Assembly (NCBI GenBank): GCA_019279435.1
Contig: JAAALK010000080.1
Span: 87,332,328 to 87,396,327, forward strand
From: Zizania palustris
Taxonomy: Eukaryota; Streptophyta; Magnoliopsida; Poales; Poaceae
Direction: 5' to 3'
DNA length: 64,000 nt
Shown: piece after piece, positions 11,422 through 22,827 of the stretch
How the letters are laid out: the number at the start of each line of letters is the position of its first letter
Numbering within the stretch: position 1 is the stretch's first letter
Notes under the pieces: generated by a model
Told to the model about the DNA's origin: nothing
The model's database searches: none
The model's input: the letters and a program-made list of their open reading frames with translations, nothing else
Translations under genes and position numbers: made by a program

Positions 11422-11521
11422 NNNNNNNNNNNNNNNNNNNNNNNNNNNNNNNNNNNNNNNNNNNNNNNNNNNNNNNNNNNNNNNNNNNNNNNNNNNNNNN
11501 NNNNNNNNNNNNNNNNNNNNN
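11422..11521. other. Assembly gap (100 N)
   Basis: Exactly 100 N, the usual placeholder for a gap of unknown size. On its left is exon 1 of the antisense gene of plus-strand element 1; on its right is the 3' repeat block of minus-strand element 3. The missing DNA should hold at least the 3' LTR of element 1 and the antisense gene and 3' LTR of element 3. Confidence 0.95.
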
Positions 11522-11790
11522 CAGAAGTCTACAGCCGGAGCTGGACTTTCGTAGAAATTGTAGCCACCTTCGGCTATTTTTGCAGAAGTCTACAGCCGGA
11601 GCTTGACTTCGCAGAATTTGGCCAACTTGGGCTCTTTTACGGATGTCTGCAAGCTGCAGCTTGGACTCCGCAGATTTTGGCCACCTTCGGCTCTTTTTAC
11701 GGATGTCTACCAGCCGAAGCTTGGACTCCGTAGAATGTTGGTATTGGCTCTTTTACGGGATGCCTACAAGGTATTAGCTTGGGCTCGGAT
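11522..11790. repeat. 60-bp tandem repeats of Tat element 3
   Basis: Five units start at about 11522, 11582, 11641, 11701 and 11757 with a shared core of the form CAGAAGTCTACAGCCGGAGC, then TTGGACT and CTTCGGCTCTTTTT. They occupy the position of the arrays in elements 1 and 2 but in the opposite orientation. The plus strand is open across most of the array, which is antisense to element 3. Between 11791 and 11994 there is only spacer. Confidence 0.65.
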
Positions 11791-11994
11791 GGATTTCAGC
11801 AACCACACCGGAAGCTTCGACTTTATGGGTACGAAGTCCGGAAATACATCCCAGCTTGATGACACTTCCCTCTCGATCGACTTCCGTCCCAGCGCGTCCG
11901 CCTCGGGAAACTAGGGTGTCAACGGGGAAGGTTAAACCACAGGGTGTATGTTTTATTAATTTAGAGGTGATTACAAGCAGATTGCAAGGAGCCT

Positions 11995-14900
11995 TTATGC
12001 GAAGTATCGCTTTAGGTGCTCCGATGCCAAGTATGCTTGCTAACTCTTCACCTTCTAAATTAGCTAATTTGAATGAGCCAGGGCCGCCCCGAGCGGACGA
12101 TTTAGATATGGACCCTTCCATTTATGCCTAACTTCCCTGGTGCTATAATGCTTCGTAGAACAAGATGACCCGTCCTTAACTCACTGAGCTTAACCTTCGG
12201 TCATACCAAGTCTTCGTCTGCTGATGATACTTTGATAAATTGGCTACAGCTCGAAGCCTTGTCTCTTCTAACAAATCTAACGAAGCTTGTCTTTCTTCTT
12301 CGTTGTCTGGTTCGGTGCTGCGAAATGATCCCCCTTTGAGCTGTGGAGTCATAGCTTCACTCCGAATAGCAGTCTGAACGGAGTAAAACCTGTGGACCTG
12401 TTTGCGTAGTCCGGATGGACCACAAAATCTCTCGGAAGCTCTTCGGTCCACAGTCCTTGATAGTCCTACTATCTTCGATTTAGCCCTGATAAGATATTTC
12501 CATTGGCTCGCCAACTGCTCCATTTGACTGAGGATGTCTCACTGCAGCAAACATAGTTGAATGCTAGGTCTTCGCAAAACTTCCTGAAGGGTTCTGCGTC
12601 GAACTGTGTTCCATTATCAACTGTGAGATATCTAGGCACTCCGAACCGGCAAATAATGTTTTTCCAGAAGAATTTCTGTACATTATTCGAAGTGATAGCT
12701 GTTAAGGGCTCTGCTTCTACCCACTTAGAAAAATATTCAATAGCTACCACTGCGAACTTTAGATTTCCCTTTGCTAACGGAAAGGGACCAATTAGATCCA
12801 TACCCCATCTGGCCATAGGCCATACCGGAGCAATGACTTGAAGAGCTGTTGGTGGGCGATGACTCCGTCGACCCATCCACTGGCATCCTTGACAAGTGCG
12901 GACCAAGCTCTCCGCATCAGCTGTTATTGTGGCCAATAAAGCCCCTGGCGAAGTGTTTTTCCTGCCAGAGCTCTAGGGGCTAAATGACTTCCACAAAGAC
13001 CTTCGTGAATTTCTCGAAGAATTTCTTGGCCTTCGGCTTGAGATATACATCGGAGTAGAGGGGAACATACTCCGGCCTTGTATAATATACCGTTGATTAA
13101 CTGATAGTTTCTTGCTCTGAGCTTTAATCTTGACAATTGGGGCTCTTCGGGCAAATTTGTTCCTCCTTGTAAGAGTTCTATGATTGAATCTTTCCAATCT
13201 GCACTAGGAATGCAGAGAATCTCTGCAGAAGCAACTTGTGTCACCGAAGGTATATTGAGCTCCTCATAGAAAGCTTCGTCAGGCACGTCCAACAGCTCCG
13301 GCAGCAGCCTTCGCTTAAAATGTCCGCTTGCACGTTTTCAGTTCTTGGTATACTCCAAATGGAAATACCCTTGAAATGTGCTTCGATCTTGCGAATTTCT
13401 TCCAAGTACTTTGCAAGCTGTGGATGTCGGACTTGAAAACTTTTGTCTACGTGCCCTGCTACTATCTGAGAATCTGTTTTATAATTATCCTTGTAGCCCC
13501 TAGAGCACGTGCTTTCCGGAGTCCCAATAAAATTCCTTCGTACTCCGCTATATTATTGGTAGACTTAAAGTTGAGTCTTGCGGAGTACATTGCTCTTTGT
13601 CCTGATGGTGAAATTAATACTGCCCCAATGCCTGCTCCGGATGCTTGGAAAGCACCATCGGAATAACATAATCCAAACTACGTCATCTGATCTCTCCGGA
13701 GTCACTTCGCAGGTGGAGTCCACTCTGCTACGAAGTCTGCTAGGACTTGAGATTTGATAGTTGTCCTTGCCAGGAAAAGATATGCCGAAGGGTGCTAGTT
13801 CTACTGCCACTTTCCAATTCTTCCAGTGGAATCTTGCTTCGGAGCAATCTCCTAAAGGATACGAAGTGGTACAATTACATTGTGAGCCAAAAAATAATGT
13901 CTTAGCTTCTCGAAGCCATTATCAGAGCATAACGAACTTCTCAAGTTCGGAGTATCTTGTCTTCGCTCCTGACAATGCTTCGGATACAAAATAGACAGGA
14001 TTTTGGACCAACTTCCCATTGATATCAGCTTCTCTGACAAGGACTGCGCTGACAGCTGAGCCTGTGGCTGCAAGATACAAAAGTAGGGTTTCGTCCGCAA
14101 TAGGCACCGTAGTTGTAGCAAGATTGCTGAGATAATCTTTAATATCTTCGAAGCTTTTCTGACACTCCGGTGTCCATGCAAAATCTTCGGACCCTTTCAA
14201 AGCTTTAAAGATTGGCAAGCTCCTCTCCGCAGACCTTGATAAAAACCTGCTAAGTGCGGCCAGACGTCCGGTCAGCTTTTGCACTTGCTTTACATTCTCC
14301 GGAGGAGCCATCTTCTGCAGCGCAGTTATTTGAGTAGGGCTAGCTTCAATTCCCCTGCTTGAAACTAAGTACCCTAACAACTTCCAGCCTTAGCTCCGAA
14401 TATACATTTTCGGGGTTAAGACGGATCCCACATGCCCGAAGGCTATTGAATGTTTCTGCTAAGTCTAGGCTATGTTGGTGCTTTAAAGCACTCTTTATTA
14501 CAATATCATCCATATAGGCCTCCACATTGCGACCTAGTTGATGACCTAGAGCCTTAGCAACTAGTCTTTGAAAAAGTAGCCCCGGCATTTCTTAGGCCGA
14601 AGGGCATTCTTACATAGCAGAAGACTCCCGAAGGAGTTACAAAGCTCGTCTTGATTTCATCTTCGCGCTTCAACCAATTGATGATAACCAGAATACGCGT
14701 CGAGGAAGCTTAGTAACTCCGAACCTGCAGTGGAGTCAACTAGTTGATCAATTCGGGGCATGGGGTAGGGGTCACGTGGGCACGCTTTATTCAAAGATGT
14801 GAAATCAATGCACATGCGCCACTTTCCGGAGGACTTCTTCCTGACGAAGACTGGGTTGGCTAACCATTCTGTATGGGCCACTTCTCTGATAATCCCAGCC

Positions 14901-17374
14901 TTCAACAGTTTTTCAACTTCGTCCTTAGCTAGAGCAGCTCTCTCTGCGGACATCTTCCGGAGCCCTTGTCGAACAGGCCGGGCCTTCGGGTTTACAAGCA
15001 AGCTGTGCTCAATAATATCCCGATCAACTCCGGTGATATCTTCGTCAGACCAAGTGAAGACATCCAAATTTCCTTCTACGACCTTTTCCAAGGAAGTTAC
15101 AACTTCGGGAGGTAAATCTTTACCGAATTGAAAAGTGTATTCTTTACCATCTTTGACAATGACCTTCGTTGCAATCTCTCCTTCGGGACTTGGTCTTGGA
15201 AAAGACTTCTTCGAATCTTCGGAGGAGGCTGAAAAAATTTCTCCATTATCTTGGACACTGTTTACTTGCCTCGGATCAAGAGGAGGACCATGACCATATT
15301 CTGCCCTCCGAGCTATGGCTTGATCTCCGAAGATTGTTAGAACTCCTGATTGTGTGGGCATCTTCATGCACAAGTAGTTGTGATGCGCCACAGCTCCGAA
15401 CTGATTCAACATGCCTCGCCCGAAGATGACATTATAAGCATACGGGGCATCCACCACATCAAAGATAACTTCTTCAGTTCGGGCTAGTAACCTTCTCCGA
15501 AGGTTACTTCCAGGCCTATCTGGCCAAGTGCATCTAGCGGAGGTCCTGCGAAGCCTTGCAGAGGACGAGCCGCTGGGAGGAGATGCTTCCGGGAAATGCA
15601 TAACTGATCGAAGGCTTGCACAAATATGATATCTGCCGAGCTACCTCCGTCAATTAGCACCCTTCGGACTTCTGTTCCTGCAATATCAGCAGTAATAACC
15701 AATGGATCTGCATGCGGGAACTTGATACCAGCTGCATCCTCCGCAGAGAAAGATATTGGAACATGAGACCACTCCGGCATTGCAGCTGCAGATGACGAAG
15801 TCCCAATGTGGCCTACTTCTCGAACGTACTCTCTTCGCTGTCTCTTGGACATGCTTCCGAGGGTACCTCCTCCGGAGATAGGGAGAACTACTCTCTTCCC
15901 TCTATCTTGCCCTTCTTCTTGCTTCGGAGGTGGCATAACATTGGCCACCGGAGGATGCCTTGCAGCATCAAAATTTTCTATCCGCGCCACAGCCTGGACC
16001 GGCTCCGAGCACACTGCTGCTGCTGGACTTCGGTCGGTACTACCTCGACCCGAAGTTCTCTCCAAGTATTCTCCCCGAAGGGTAAGAATAGCCTTGCAGG
16101 TGTCAGTTGCATGGCTTCGATTCTCTCCATGAATACAACAAAAAAAAGGGCTGGACCTTGCCGGCCGTTTTCCCTGGCGGTCTCCAACCGCTGGACTTGT
16201 TCCCTGCAGATTGTGGAGCTCGCGGTGCAAACTTCTGCGGGGGTGCAATGTTTAAGACTTCAGAGCGAGGGTGCTTTTGCCCTCTTCTTCTATCATGTTG
16301 CACTTCGGAGACTGGTTCTTGCGGCTGAGCCGAAATCTTCACCTCTGCTTTAACTTCTGTCAACACTGTCGAAGTAGCAGTAGTCCTCCGAAGCCAACCT
16401 TCTTCCGACTTCGAGTACTCCTCGAAGTACGACATCAACTGTGATACTGTGGTGATGCTCTTCCGATGCAATTTATACAGAAGGCCTTTATGACTGACGC
16501 CTTCCCGAGCCGCATCAACCACCGAAGATGTAGACAGCCCCCGGATTTGCGACTTCGTGTGAGCGAAGCGCTTGAAGTACTGTCTCAATGTTTCTCCGGG
16601 GAGCTGCTTCACTTGGAAAAGGCTCCCTGTTGACATGGGGGGCACGAAGGTGCCCTGAAAGTTACTTATGAACTTCCTCTTCAACTGTGGCCAAGAAATG
16701 ATTGATCCTGGCTTTAAAGACCAGAACCATCGCAACGCCACTCCTTGAAGAGCTAATGGGAAGCACTTCGCCATAGTCTCTCTGTCTCCGCCGCTAGCCT
16801 CAATCGCTAGGGCATAAGAACGCACAAACTCACTGGGATCTTCGTCTCCAGCATACTTGCAGAGCTTCGAAGTTTTGAACTTCGGATTGAAGCGAATCTT
16901 TTGAAGCTCAGGATGCAATGGAGATTCATTGTCGTAAGAGGCGTTCTCCGGGGCTTCGGGATAATCAAGATCGTCGTCTTCGTGCACTTTGGGGATAGCT
17001 GGGGTGGCTTGAGGGCGAAGCCTGTTCGCAGCCTCTTATCGCCACCTCACTACCTCGGCTTGAAGATTGGCCATTTGAGTGGCTATGTCTCCAAGGCTAT
17101 CTTCATCTCCTCTGGAAGGACCTTCCGGGTCTTGAGAACTGGTATGATCAGTTCGAATCGGAATGGAGGGTGGCAGAGTGGCTCCGGGCGGTCGGAGTAT
17201 GGAAGGGGTTGGTGGAGAGGTTTCATATCCTCGAGGGATAGAAGCCCCTTGCGGTGTTTGAGGTGGAGGGATAGTCGAAGACCCTCCGACTTCGACTGTG
17301 TCGAAGGGTATCTCTCCGGAGATCCGAGAGGACCTCCGAGTGGGATTGCGAGGTGCGCTCCGCTTAGGAGGCAT
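11995..17374 (-). pseudogene. gag-pol: Tat gag-pol polyprotein (decayed), element 3
   Basis: The start ATG at 17374 gives MPPKRSAPRNPTRRSSRIS, also the start in element 4. Gag spans about 17374-16100, with the retrotransposon gag core (FVRSYALAIEASGG, FQGTFVPPMSTGSL) and a Cys/His knuckle (C..HGENRSH....C). The aspartic protease has DGGSS near 15637-15651. RT spans about 14960-14300 with YMDD at 14505-14516, followed by RNase H (about 14080), a second RNase H (about 13650-13300) and integrase (about 13100-12000) with WGMDLIGPF, TVDNGTQF and ERANG-like motifs. Breaks include TAA at about 17038, a frameshift at an A-run near 16140, and shifts near 15490, 14660, 14370, 13920, 12930 and 12500. 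Frame conservation with the sister copies shows it was once one long ORF; the present copy is dead. Confidence 0.9.
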
Positions 17375-17416
17375 GATGCAAGAAATTGGTAGAGAACGAA
17401 GTTTTTTGAACTAGGT

Positions 17417-17434
17417 TCCCCACGGACGGCGCCA
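17417..17434 (-). other. tRNA primer-binding site, Tat element 3
   Basis: Read on the minus strand, TGGCGCCGTCCGTGGGGA lies two bases after the LTR end. It resembles the 3' end of tRNA-Asp used by Tat/Athila elements, with mismatches; the tRNA identity is inferred from the TGGCGCC start. Confidence 0.6.
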
Positions 17435-17436
17435 AC

Positions 17437-17931
17437 TGTTGGCGTAAAAGATTACGCTAACAGGTTTCTGTAGAAGAGAAACTAACAAACGAAGTGTTTG
17501 CGAAGCAAACTGTTCTAAGCCTCCGAAAGGATAATAGCTTAGAATAGTTCGAAAGTGTGTATTGAATCACTTGTAATCGGTCCCTATTACAGGGTGAAAT
17601 GGGGGGTATTTATAGGCCCAAACATTAAGGAAAAGACCTATTTACCCCTCTATTACAACCGACATTAAGGAAACTAGTCGGTTTCCTTAATAGGACTAAA
17701 ATGGTAAAAGACTAATCTAATAGGATAGAAGATAAGTCTTCCATCTTAGCTGGCAGAAAAGATCTTGAAAGGCTTTGGTTCGAAGACATACTTCGAACCA
17801 GTGTCTGTCTTCGGGCTTCGAACCGGGTTCCGAGCATCTTCGAAGAAGGTCTTCGGACAATCTTCGAACTAGCTGGTTGTCTTCATGCTGCTTTGGCAAT
17901 AACCCCGAAGATGAGATATTTTCCCCCAACA
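17437..17931 (-). repeat. 5' LTR of Tat element 3
   Basis: The LTR is 495 bp; read on the minus strand it begins TGTTGGGGGAAAATATCTC and ends TTTTACGCCAACA. It shares start, TATA region and end with the 3' LTR of element 2 (26902-27359), so the two are one family. The primer-binding site follows on the minus strand. Gag of element 2 starts immediately to the right, at 17932. Confidence 0.9.
17607..17616 (-). promoter_or_regulatory. LTR TATA box, element 3
   Basis: The minus strand reads GGGCCTATAAATACCCC. The same word sits in the LTR of element 2 (27218-27227) and a close one in element 4 (58043-58050). Five TTCGAA palindromes lie 160-260 bp upstream (17779-17868). Confidence 0.6.
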
Positions 17932-20900
17932 CCAGCGGCTAGAGGCCACCAGGGAAACCGGTTGGCAAAGCCCAGGCCTTTTTCTATTGTTTCCATGGTG
18001 AGAATCGAAGTCACACGACTGATGCGTGTAAATCTATACTCGCTTTAAGAGGCGAGTACCTGGAATGAACTTCGGGTATAGGCACTACTGACCGAGTTCC
18101 GACCGAGGTGCGTCCAGAGCCTGTCCAGGCTGTGGCACGGATAGAGAACTTCGATCCCGCAAGACGGCCTCCGGTGGTCAATGTTATGCCACCTCCGAAG
18201 CAAGAAGATGGTCAAGATCGAGGGAAAAGAGTAGTCCTCCCCATCTCTGGAGGAGGGACCCTCGGAAGTATGTCGAAGAGGTAGAGAAGAGAATATGTCA
18301 GAGAAGTGGGCCATATTGGAACTTCTTCGTCCGCAGCTGCTATGCCTGAATGGTCCCATGTGCCGATATCTTTTTCTGCAGATGATGCAGCTGGCATAAA
18401 GTTTCCACATGCAGACCCACTTGTCATAACTGCCGACATAGCAGGGACTGAGGTCCGGAGAGTGCTAATCGACGGAGGGAGTTCGGTAGATATTATCTTT
18501 GTCCAAGCTTTTGATCAACTCTGCATCTCCAGGAAGCATCTTCTCCCGGCAGCCCATCCTTTGCAAGGCTTCGCAGGCCCCCCTCTCGATGCCCTCGGCC
18601 AAATTGGCCTGGAAGTTACTTTCGGAGAGGGGCTACTGGTTAGGACGGAGGAAGTGATTTTTGATTTTGTCGATGCCCCATATGCATATAATTTTATCTT
18701 CGGAAGGGGCATGTTGAATCAATTTGGAGCTGTGGCGCATCATAATTACCTTTGTATGAAGATGCCCACACAGGCGGGAGTGCTCACTGTTTTTGGAGAT
18801 CAGGCCACTGCACGAAGAGCGGAGTATGGTCATGGCCATTCTCTTGACCTGAGACAGGTGAAGAGCGTGCAAGATAACCTGGAGATTTTTTTTACTCCTA
18901 GCGAATCTTTGAAGAAGTCCTTCCCAAGGCCAAGCCCTAAAGGAGAGATTGTAACGAAGGTTATTGTCAAAGATGGCAAGGAATATTCATTTCAGTTTGG
19001 CAAGGACTTGCCTCCAGAAGTCCCTACTTCGTTAGACAAAGTAGTTGAGGAGAATTTAGATGTCTTTGCTTGGTCTGATGAAGACATCACCAGAGTCAGT
19101 TAGGATATTATTGAGCACGGTTTACTTGTGAACCCGAAGGCTCGGCCTGTTCGGCAAGGACTCCAGAAGCTGTCTACGGAGAGGGCTATTCTCGCTAAAG
19201 ATGAAGTTGAAAAGCTACTGAAGGCTGGGATTATTAGAGAGGTAGATCAAACGGAGTGGCTAGCCAACCCAGTCTTCGTTAGGAAGAAATCTTCTGGGAA
19301 GTGGCGCATGTGTATTGACTTTACATCTTTGAATAAAGCATGCCCCCGTGACCCCTACCCCATGCCCCGAATTGATCAATTGGTTGACTCTACTGCTGGT
19401 TTGGAGTTATTAAGCTTCCTCGATGCGTATTCCGGCTATCATCAAATTTGGCTAAAGCATGAAGATGAAATCAACACAAGGTTTGTAACTCCTTCGGGAG
19501 TCTTCTGTTATGTAAGAATGTCTTTTGGCCTAAGAAATGCTGGGGCTACTTTTTCAAGGTTAATTGCTAAGGCTATAGGTCATCAACTAGGCCACAATGT
19601 AGAGGCTTACATGGATGATATTGTAATAAAGAGTGCTTTAAAGCACCAACATAGCCTAGACTTAGCAAAAACATTTAATAGCCTTCGGGCAAGTGGGATA
19701 CGTCTTAACCCCGAAAAATGTATCTTTGGGGTGCAGGCTGGAAAATTGTTAGGGTATCTAGTTTCAAGCAGAGGGATCGAAGCTAGCCCCACTCAAATAA
19801 CTACGTTGCAAAGGATGGCCCCTCTGAAGAATTTAAAGCAAGTACAAAAGTTGACTGGTCGTCTTGCAGCACTTAGCAGAATCTTGGCAAGGTCTGCGGA
19901 GAGAAGTTTGCCCATTTTCAAAACATTGAAGAGGTCTGAAGATTTTGCATGGACACCGGAGTGTCAAAAAAGCTTCGAAGATATTAAGAATTATCTCAGT
20001 AACCTCGCTACACTCACGGTGCCTATTGCGGACGAAACCCTACTCCTCTACCTTGCAGCTACTGGCTCTTCTATAAGTGCAGTGCTTGTTAGAGATGTTT
20101 ATTTCAACGGGAAGTTGGTATAGAATCCAGTCTATTTTATATCCGAAGCATTGTCCGGAGCAAAAACAAGATATTCCGAGCTTGATAAGTTCACTTATGC
20201 TCTGATAATGGCTTCGAGGAAGTTAAGTCATTATTTCTTAGCGCATAATGTAATTGTACCAACTTCATATCCCTTGGGAGATATGCTCCGAAGTAATGAT
20301 TCCGCGGGAAGAATTGGGAAGTGGGTCGTTGAATTAGCACCCTTCGGCATATCCTTCGTGGCAAGGACAGCAATTAAGTCACAAGTGCTGGCGGACTTTG
20401 TGGCAGAGTGGACTCCCCCTGCAGCATGGGCTCCGGAGAAACCAAGTGAAGGAATTTGGACCATTTACTCCGATGGAGCTTTCCAAGCATCTGGAGCAGG
20501 TGTCGGAGCAGTGATAATTTCACCTTCAGGGCAAAAGGCAATGTACTCCGCAAGACTCAACTTTAAATCTACCAATAATACAGCGGAGTAGGAAGGAATT
20601 TTACTAGGACTTCGAAAGGCACGTGCTCTAGGGGCTACAAGAGTTGTTATTAAGACAGATTCTAAAATTGTAGCAGGGCACGTAGACAAGAGTTTTCAAG
20701 TTCGGCATCCACAGCTTGCAAAATATTTGGAAGAAATCCGTAAGATTGAAGCAGCATTTAAAGGTATTTCCATTCGGAGTATACCCAGAGCAGAAAATGC
20801 GCAAGCTGATATTTTGGCAAAAGCTGCAGTCGGAGCTATGGACATTCCAGAAGAGGCTTTTTACGAAGAACTCAGTACACCTTCGGTGCCATAAATTCCT

Positions 20901-22085
20901 TCTGCGGAAATCCTTTGCATTCCAAGTACAGATTGGCGAAGTTCAATTATGAAATTGTTGAAAGGAGAAGCAAGTTTATCTGAAGGGCCACAACTTTCGA
21001 GGTTGAAACTTAGAATTCAGAATTATCATATAATCAACGGTATTTTGTACAAGGCCGGAGTATGTTCCCCTCTGCTCTGATGTATATCTCAAGCCGAAGG
21101 TGAAGAAATTCTTCGAGAAATTCATGAAGGACTCTGCGGTAGCCATCTAGCCCCTCGAGCCTTGGCAGGAAAGACACTTCGCCAGGGGATTTATTGGCCT
21201 ACAATAGTAGCCGATGCGGAGAACTTAGTCCGCACCTGCCAAGGATGTCAGTGGATGGGACGAAGAAGTCATCGCCCACCAACAACTCTTCAAGTCATTG
21301 CTCCAGTATGGCCCATGGCCAGATGGGGCATGGATCTTATTGGTCCCTTCCTGGTAGCAAAAGGAAATTTGAAATTCGCAGTGGTAGCAATTTAGTATTC
21401 TTCCAAGTGGGTAGAAGCAGAGCTCCTAAGAGCTATCACTTCGAATAATGTACGAAAATTTTTCTCGAAAAATATCATATGCCGGATCGGAGTGCCTCGG
21501 CAGCTAACAGTTGACAATGGAACACAATTCGATGCAGAACCTCAGTCTAACGAAGCTGTGGAAAGAGCCAATGGTAATATTTTGTCAGGGCTGAATCGAA
21601 GAATAGTGGGATTGGCAAAAGGATTGTGGACCGAAGAGCTCCCGAAGATTCTATGGTCCATTTGGACCACTCAAACGAGGTCCACAGGTTTCACTCCCTT
21701 CAGACTATTATTCGGAGACGAAGCTATGATGCCAACGGAGCTCAAAGGAAGTTCCCCTCGCAGCACCGAACCGGAAACAGAAGCAGAAAGGCAAACTTCG
21801 CTGGATTTAACAGAAGATACAAGACTTCGAGCTATCGACAATTTGTCAAAGTATCAGCAGCAGACGAAGACTTGGTTCGACCCAAAAGTCAAGATTAACG
21901 AACTTAAGCCAGGTCATCTTGTTTTGCGAAGTATTATAGCGCCAGGGAAATTAGAAAATAAGTGGGAAGGTCCATACATAATTGTCCGCTCAGGGCGCCC
22001 TGGTTCTTTTAAGTTAGCTACTTTAGAAGGTGAAGAGTTAACGCATACATGGCATGCGGAGCACTTAAAGTGATATTTCGCATAG
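17932..22085 (+). pseudogene. gag-pol: Tat gag (C-term) and pol, element 2
   Basis: The frame starts in gag at SG*RPPGKP, then a Cys/His knuckle (CFHGENRSH....C, about 17985). The protease has DGGSS at 18471-18485. RT has WRMCIDFTSLNKACPRDPYP near 19303 and YMDD at 19608-19619. RNase H (LLYLAATGS) is near 20045 and a second RNase H starts at YSDGA near 20467. Integrase carries the CQGC zinc part near 21238, MDLIGP near 21331 and TVDNGTQF near 21508. Some 60 nt between the second Asp and the Glu motif (NEAVERANG) are deleted at about 21540. Stops include TAG near 17940, TAG near 18282, TAG near 19101, TAG (for Gln) near 20120, TAG near 20589, TAA near 20892, TGA near 21078, and TGA for the penultimate-domain Arg at 22071. 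The normal end would be YFA then TAG at 22083-22085. Confidence 0.9.
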
Positions 22086-22269
22086 GGGCTCCTGTAATGA
22101 TTTGTAAACACCTTCTGTTTTAATAAAGTTCATGGTTCAGATAATGCCTACCTCTCAAACATTTCTTACTTCTAGTGGACGCACTGGAAGGACGAAGTTG
22201 GCTGGGAGGGAAGTGTCATTAATTTGAACCAATTTTTTGGACTTCGAACCACTCTTCCGACGAGGTGGG

Positions 22270-22560
22270 AAAGTCACTGAAAAACGGATTCTGAGCCACC
22301 GGCTTGAAAGCATCCATAAAAAGAGTCGAAGGAGACCAAATAATGTGGATTCCAAGCTCCGGCTTGAAAGCATCCGTAAAAAGAGTTCAAGGAGACCACT
22401 ACGAATTCCAAACCACCGGTTTGATAGCATTCGCAAAAAGAGCCGAAGGAGGCCAAAACAAAACAGAGTTGAGATGATAAGATTTGAATATCTGTAAAAA
22501 GAGTCCAAAGTGACCAATCGTTTGGGACACTAAAGTGTCCGAAAAGTTGTCCGAGGAGAC
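22270..22560. repeat. 60-bp tandem repeats of Tat element 2
   Basis: GGCTTGAAAGCATCC(A/G)TAAA-type units begin at about 22301, 22361, 22418 and 22480. On the plus strand they read as a basic peptide repeat (LESIRKKSSRRP); on the minus strand as a hydrophobic one (FGLLRLFLRMLSS). The array matches that at 7360-7680. The flanks 22086-22269 and 22561-22827 are AT-rich spacer with no gene. Confidence 0.7.
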
Positions 22561-22827
22561 TTCTTTCAACACAAAAGGTACTATGTTACCAGTTTTCAGA
22601 CTCCAAGTAGTCGAAAACGTTTTGTAAAATTTTAATTAATCTTTAAGTTGTTAAGGGGCTCCGAGCCCCCAAAATTGTACTCCTAAGTTTTTCTTTGCGC
22701 CTAACCATCTTCAAGTATAACGCGAAGTTGCTTACGCCCAAAGAGGGGCTGGGAAGTAGGGAGACAATTTTAAAAATCGATATTTATCATTCGAACAAAT
22801 TGCAATTACATCACGAAAAATTGGTGT

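Larger units (their letters stand above)
11522..17931 (-). mobile_element. Tat-lineage Ty3/gypsy element 3
   Basis: On the minus strand the order is 5' LTR (17437-17931), tRNA primer-binding site, gag-pol (17374-11995) and 60-bp repeats (11522-11790), then the contig ends. It is the most complete gag copy in the window. It abuts the gag part of element 2 directly at 17931/17932, as expected if it inserted into element 2, so the 5' half of element 2 would lie beyond the gap. Confidence 0.9.

Noticed and set aside
15169..16353. Long plus-strand frames opposite Tat gag/protease of element 3
   Set aside because: They are shadow frames of the minus-strand gag-pol; the minus strand carries the recognisable motifs.
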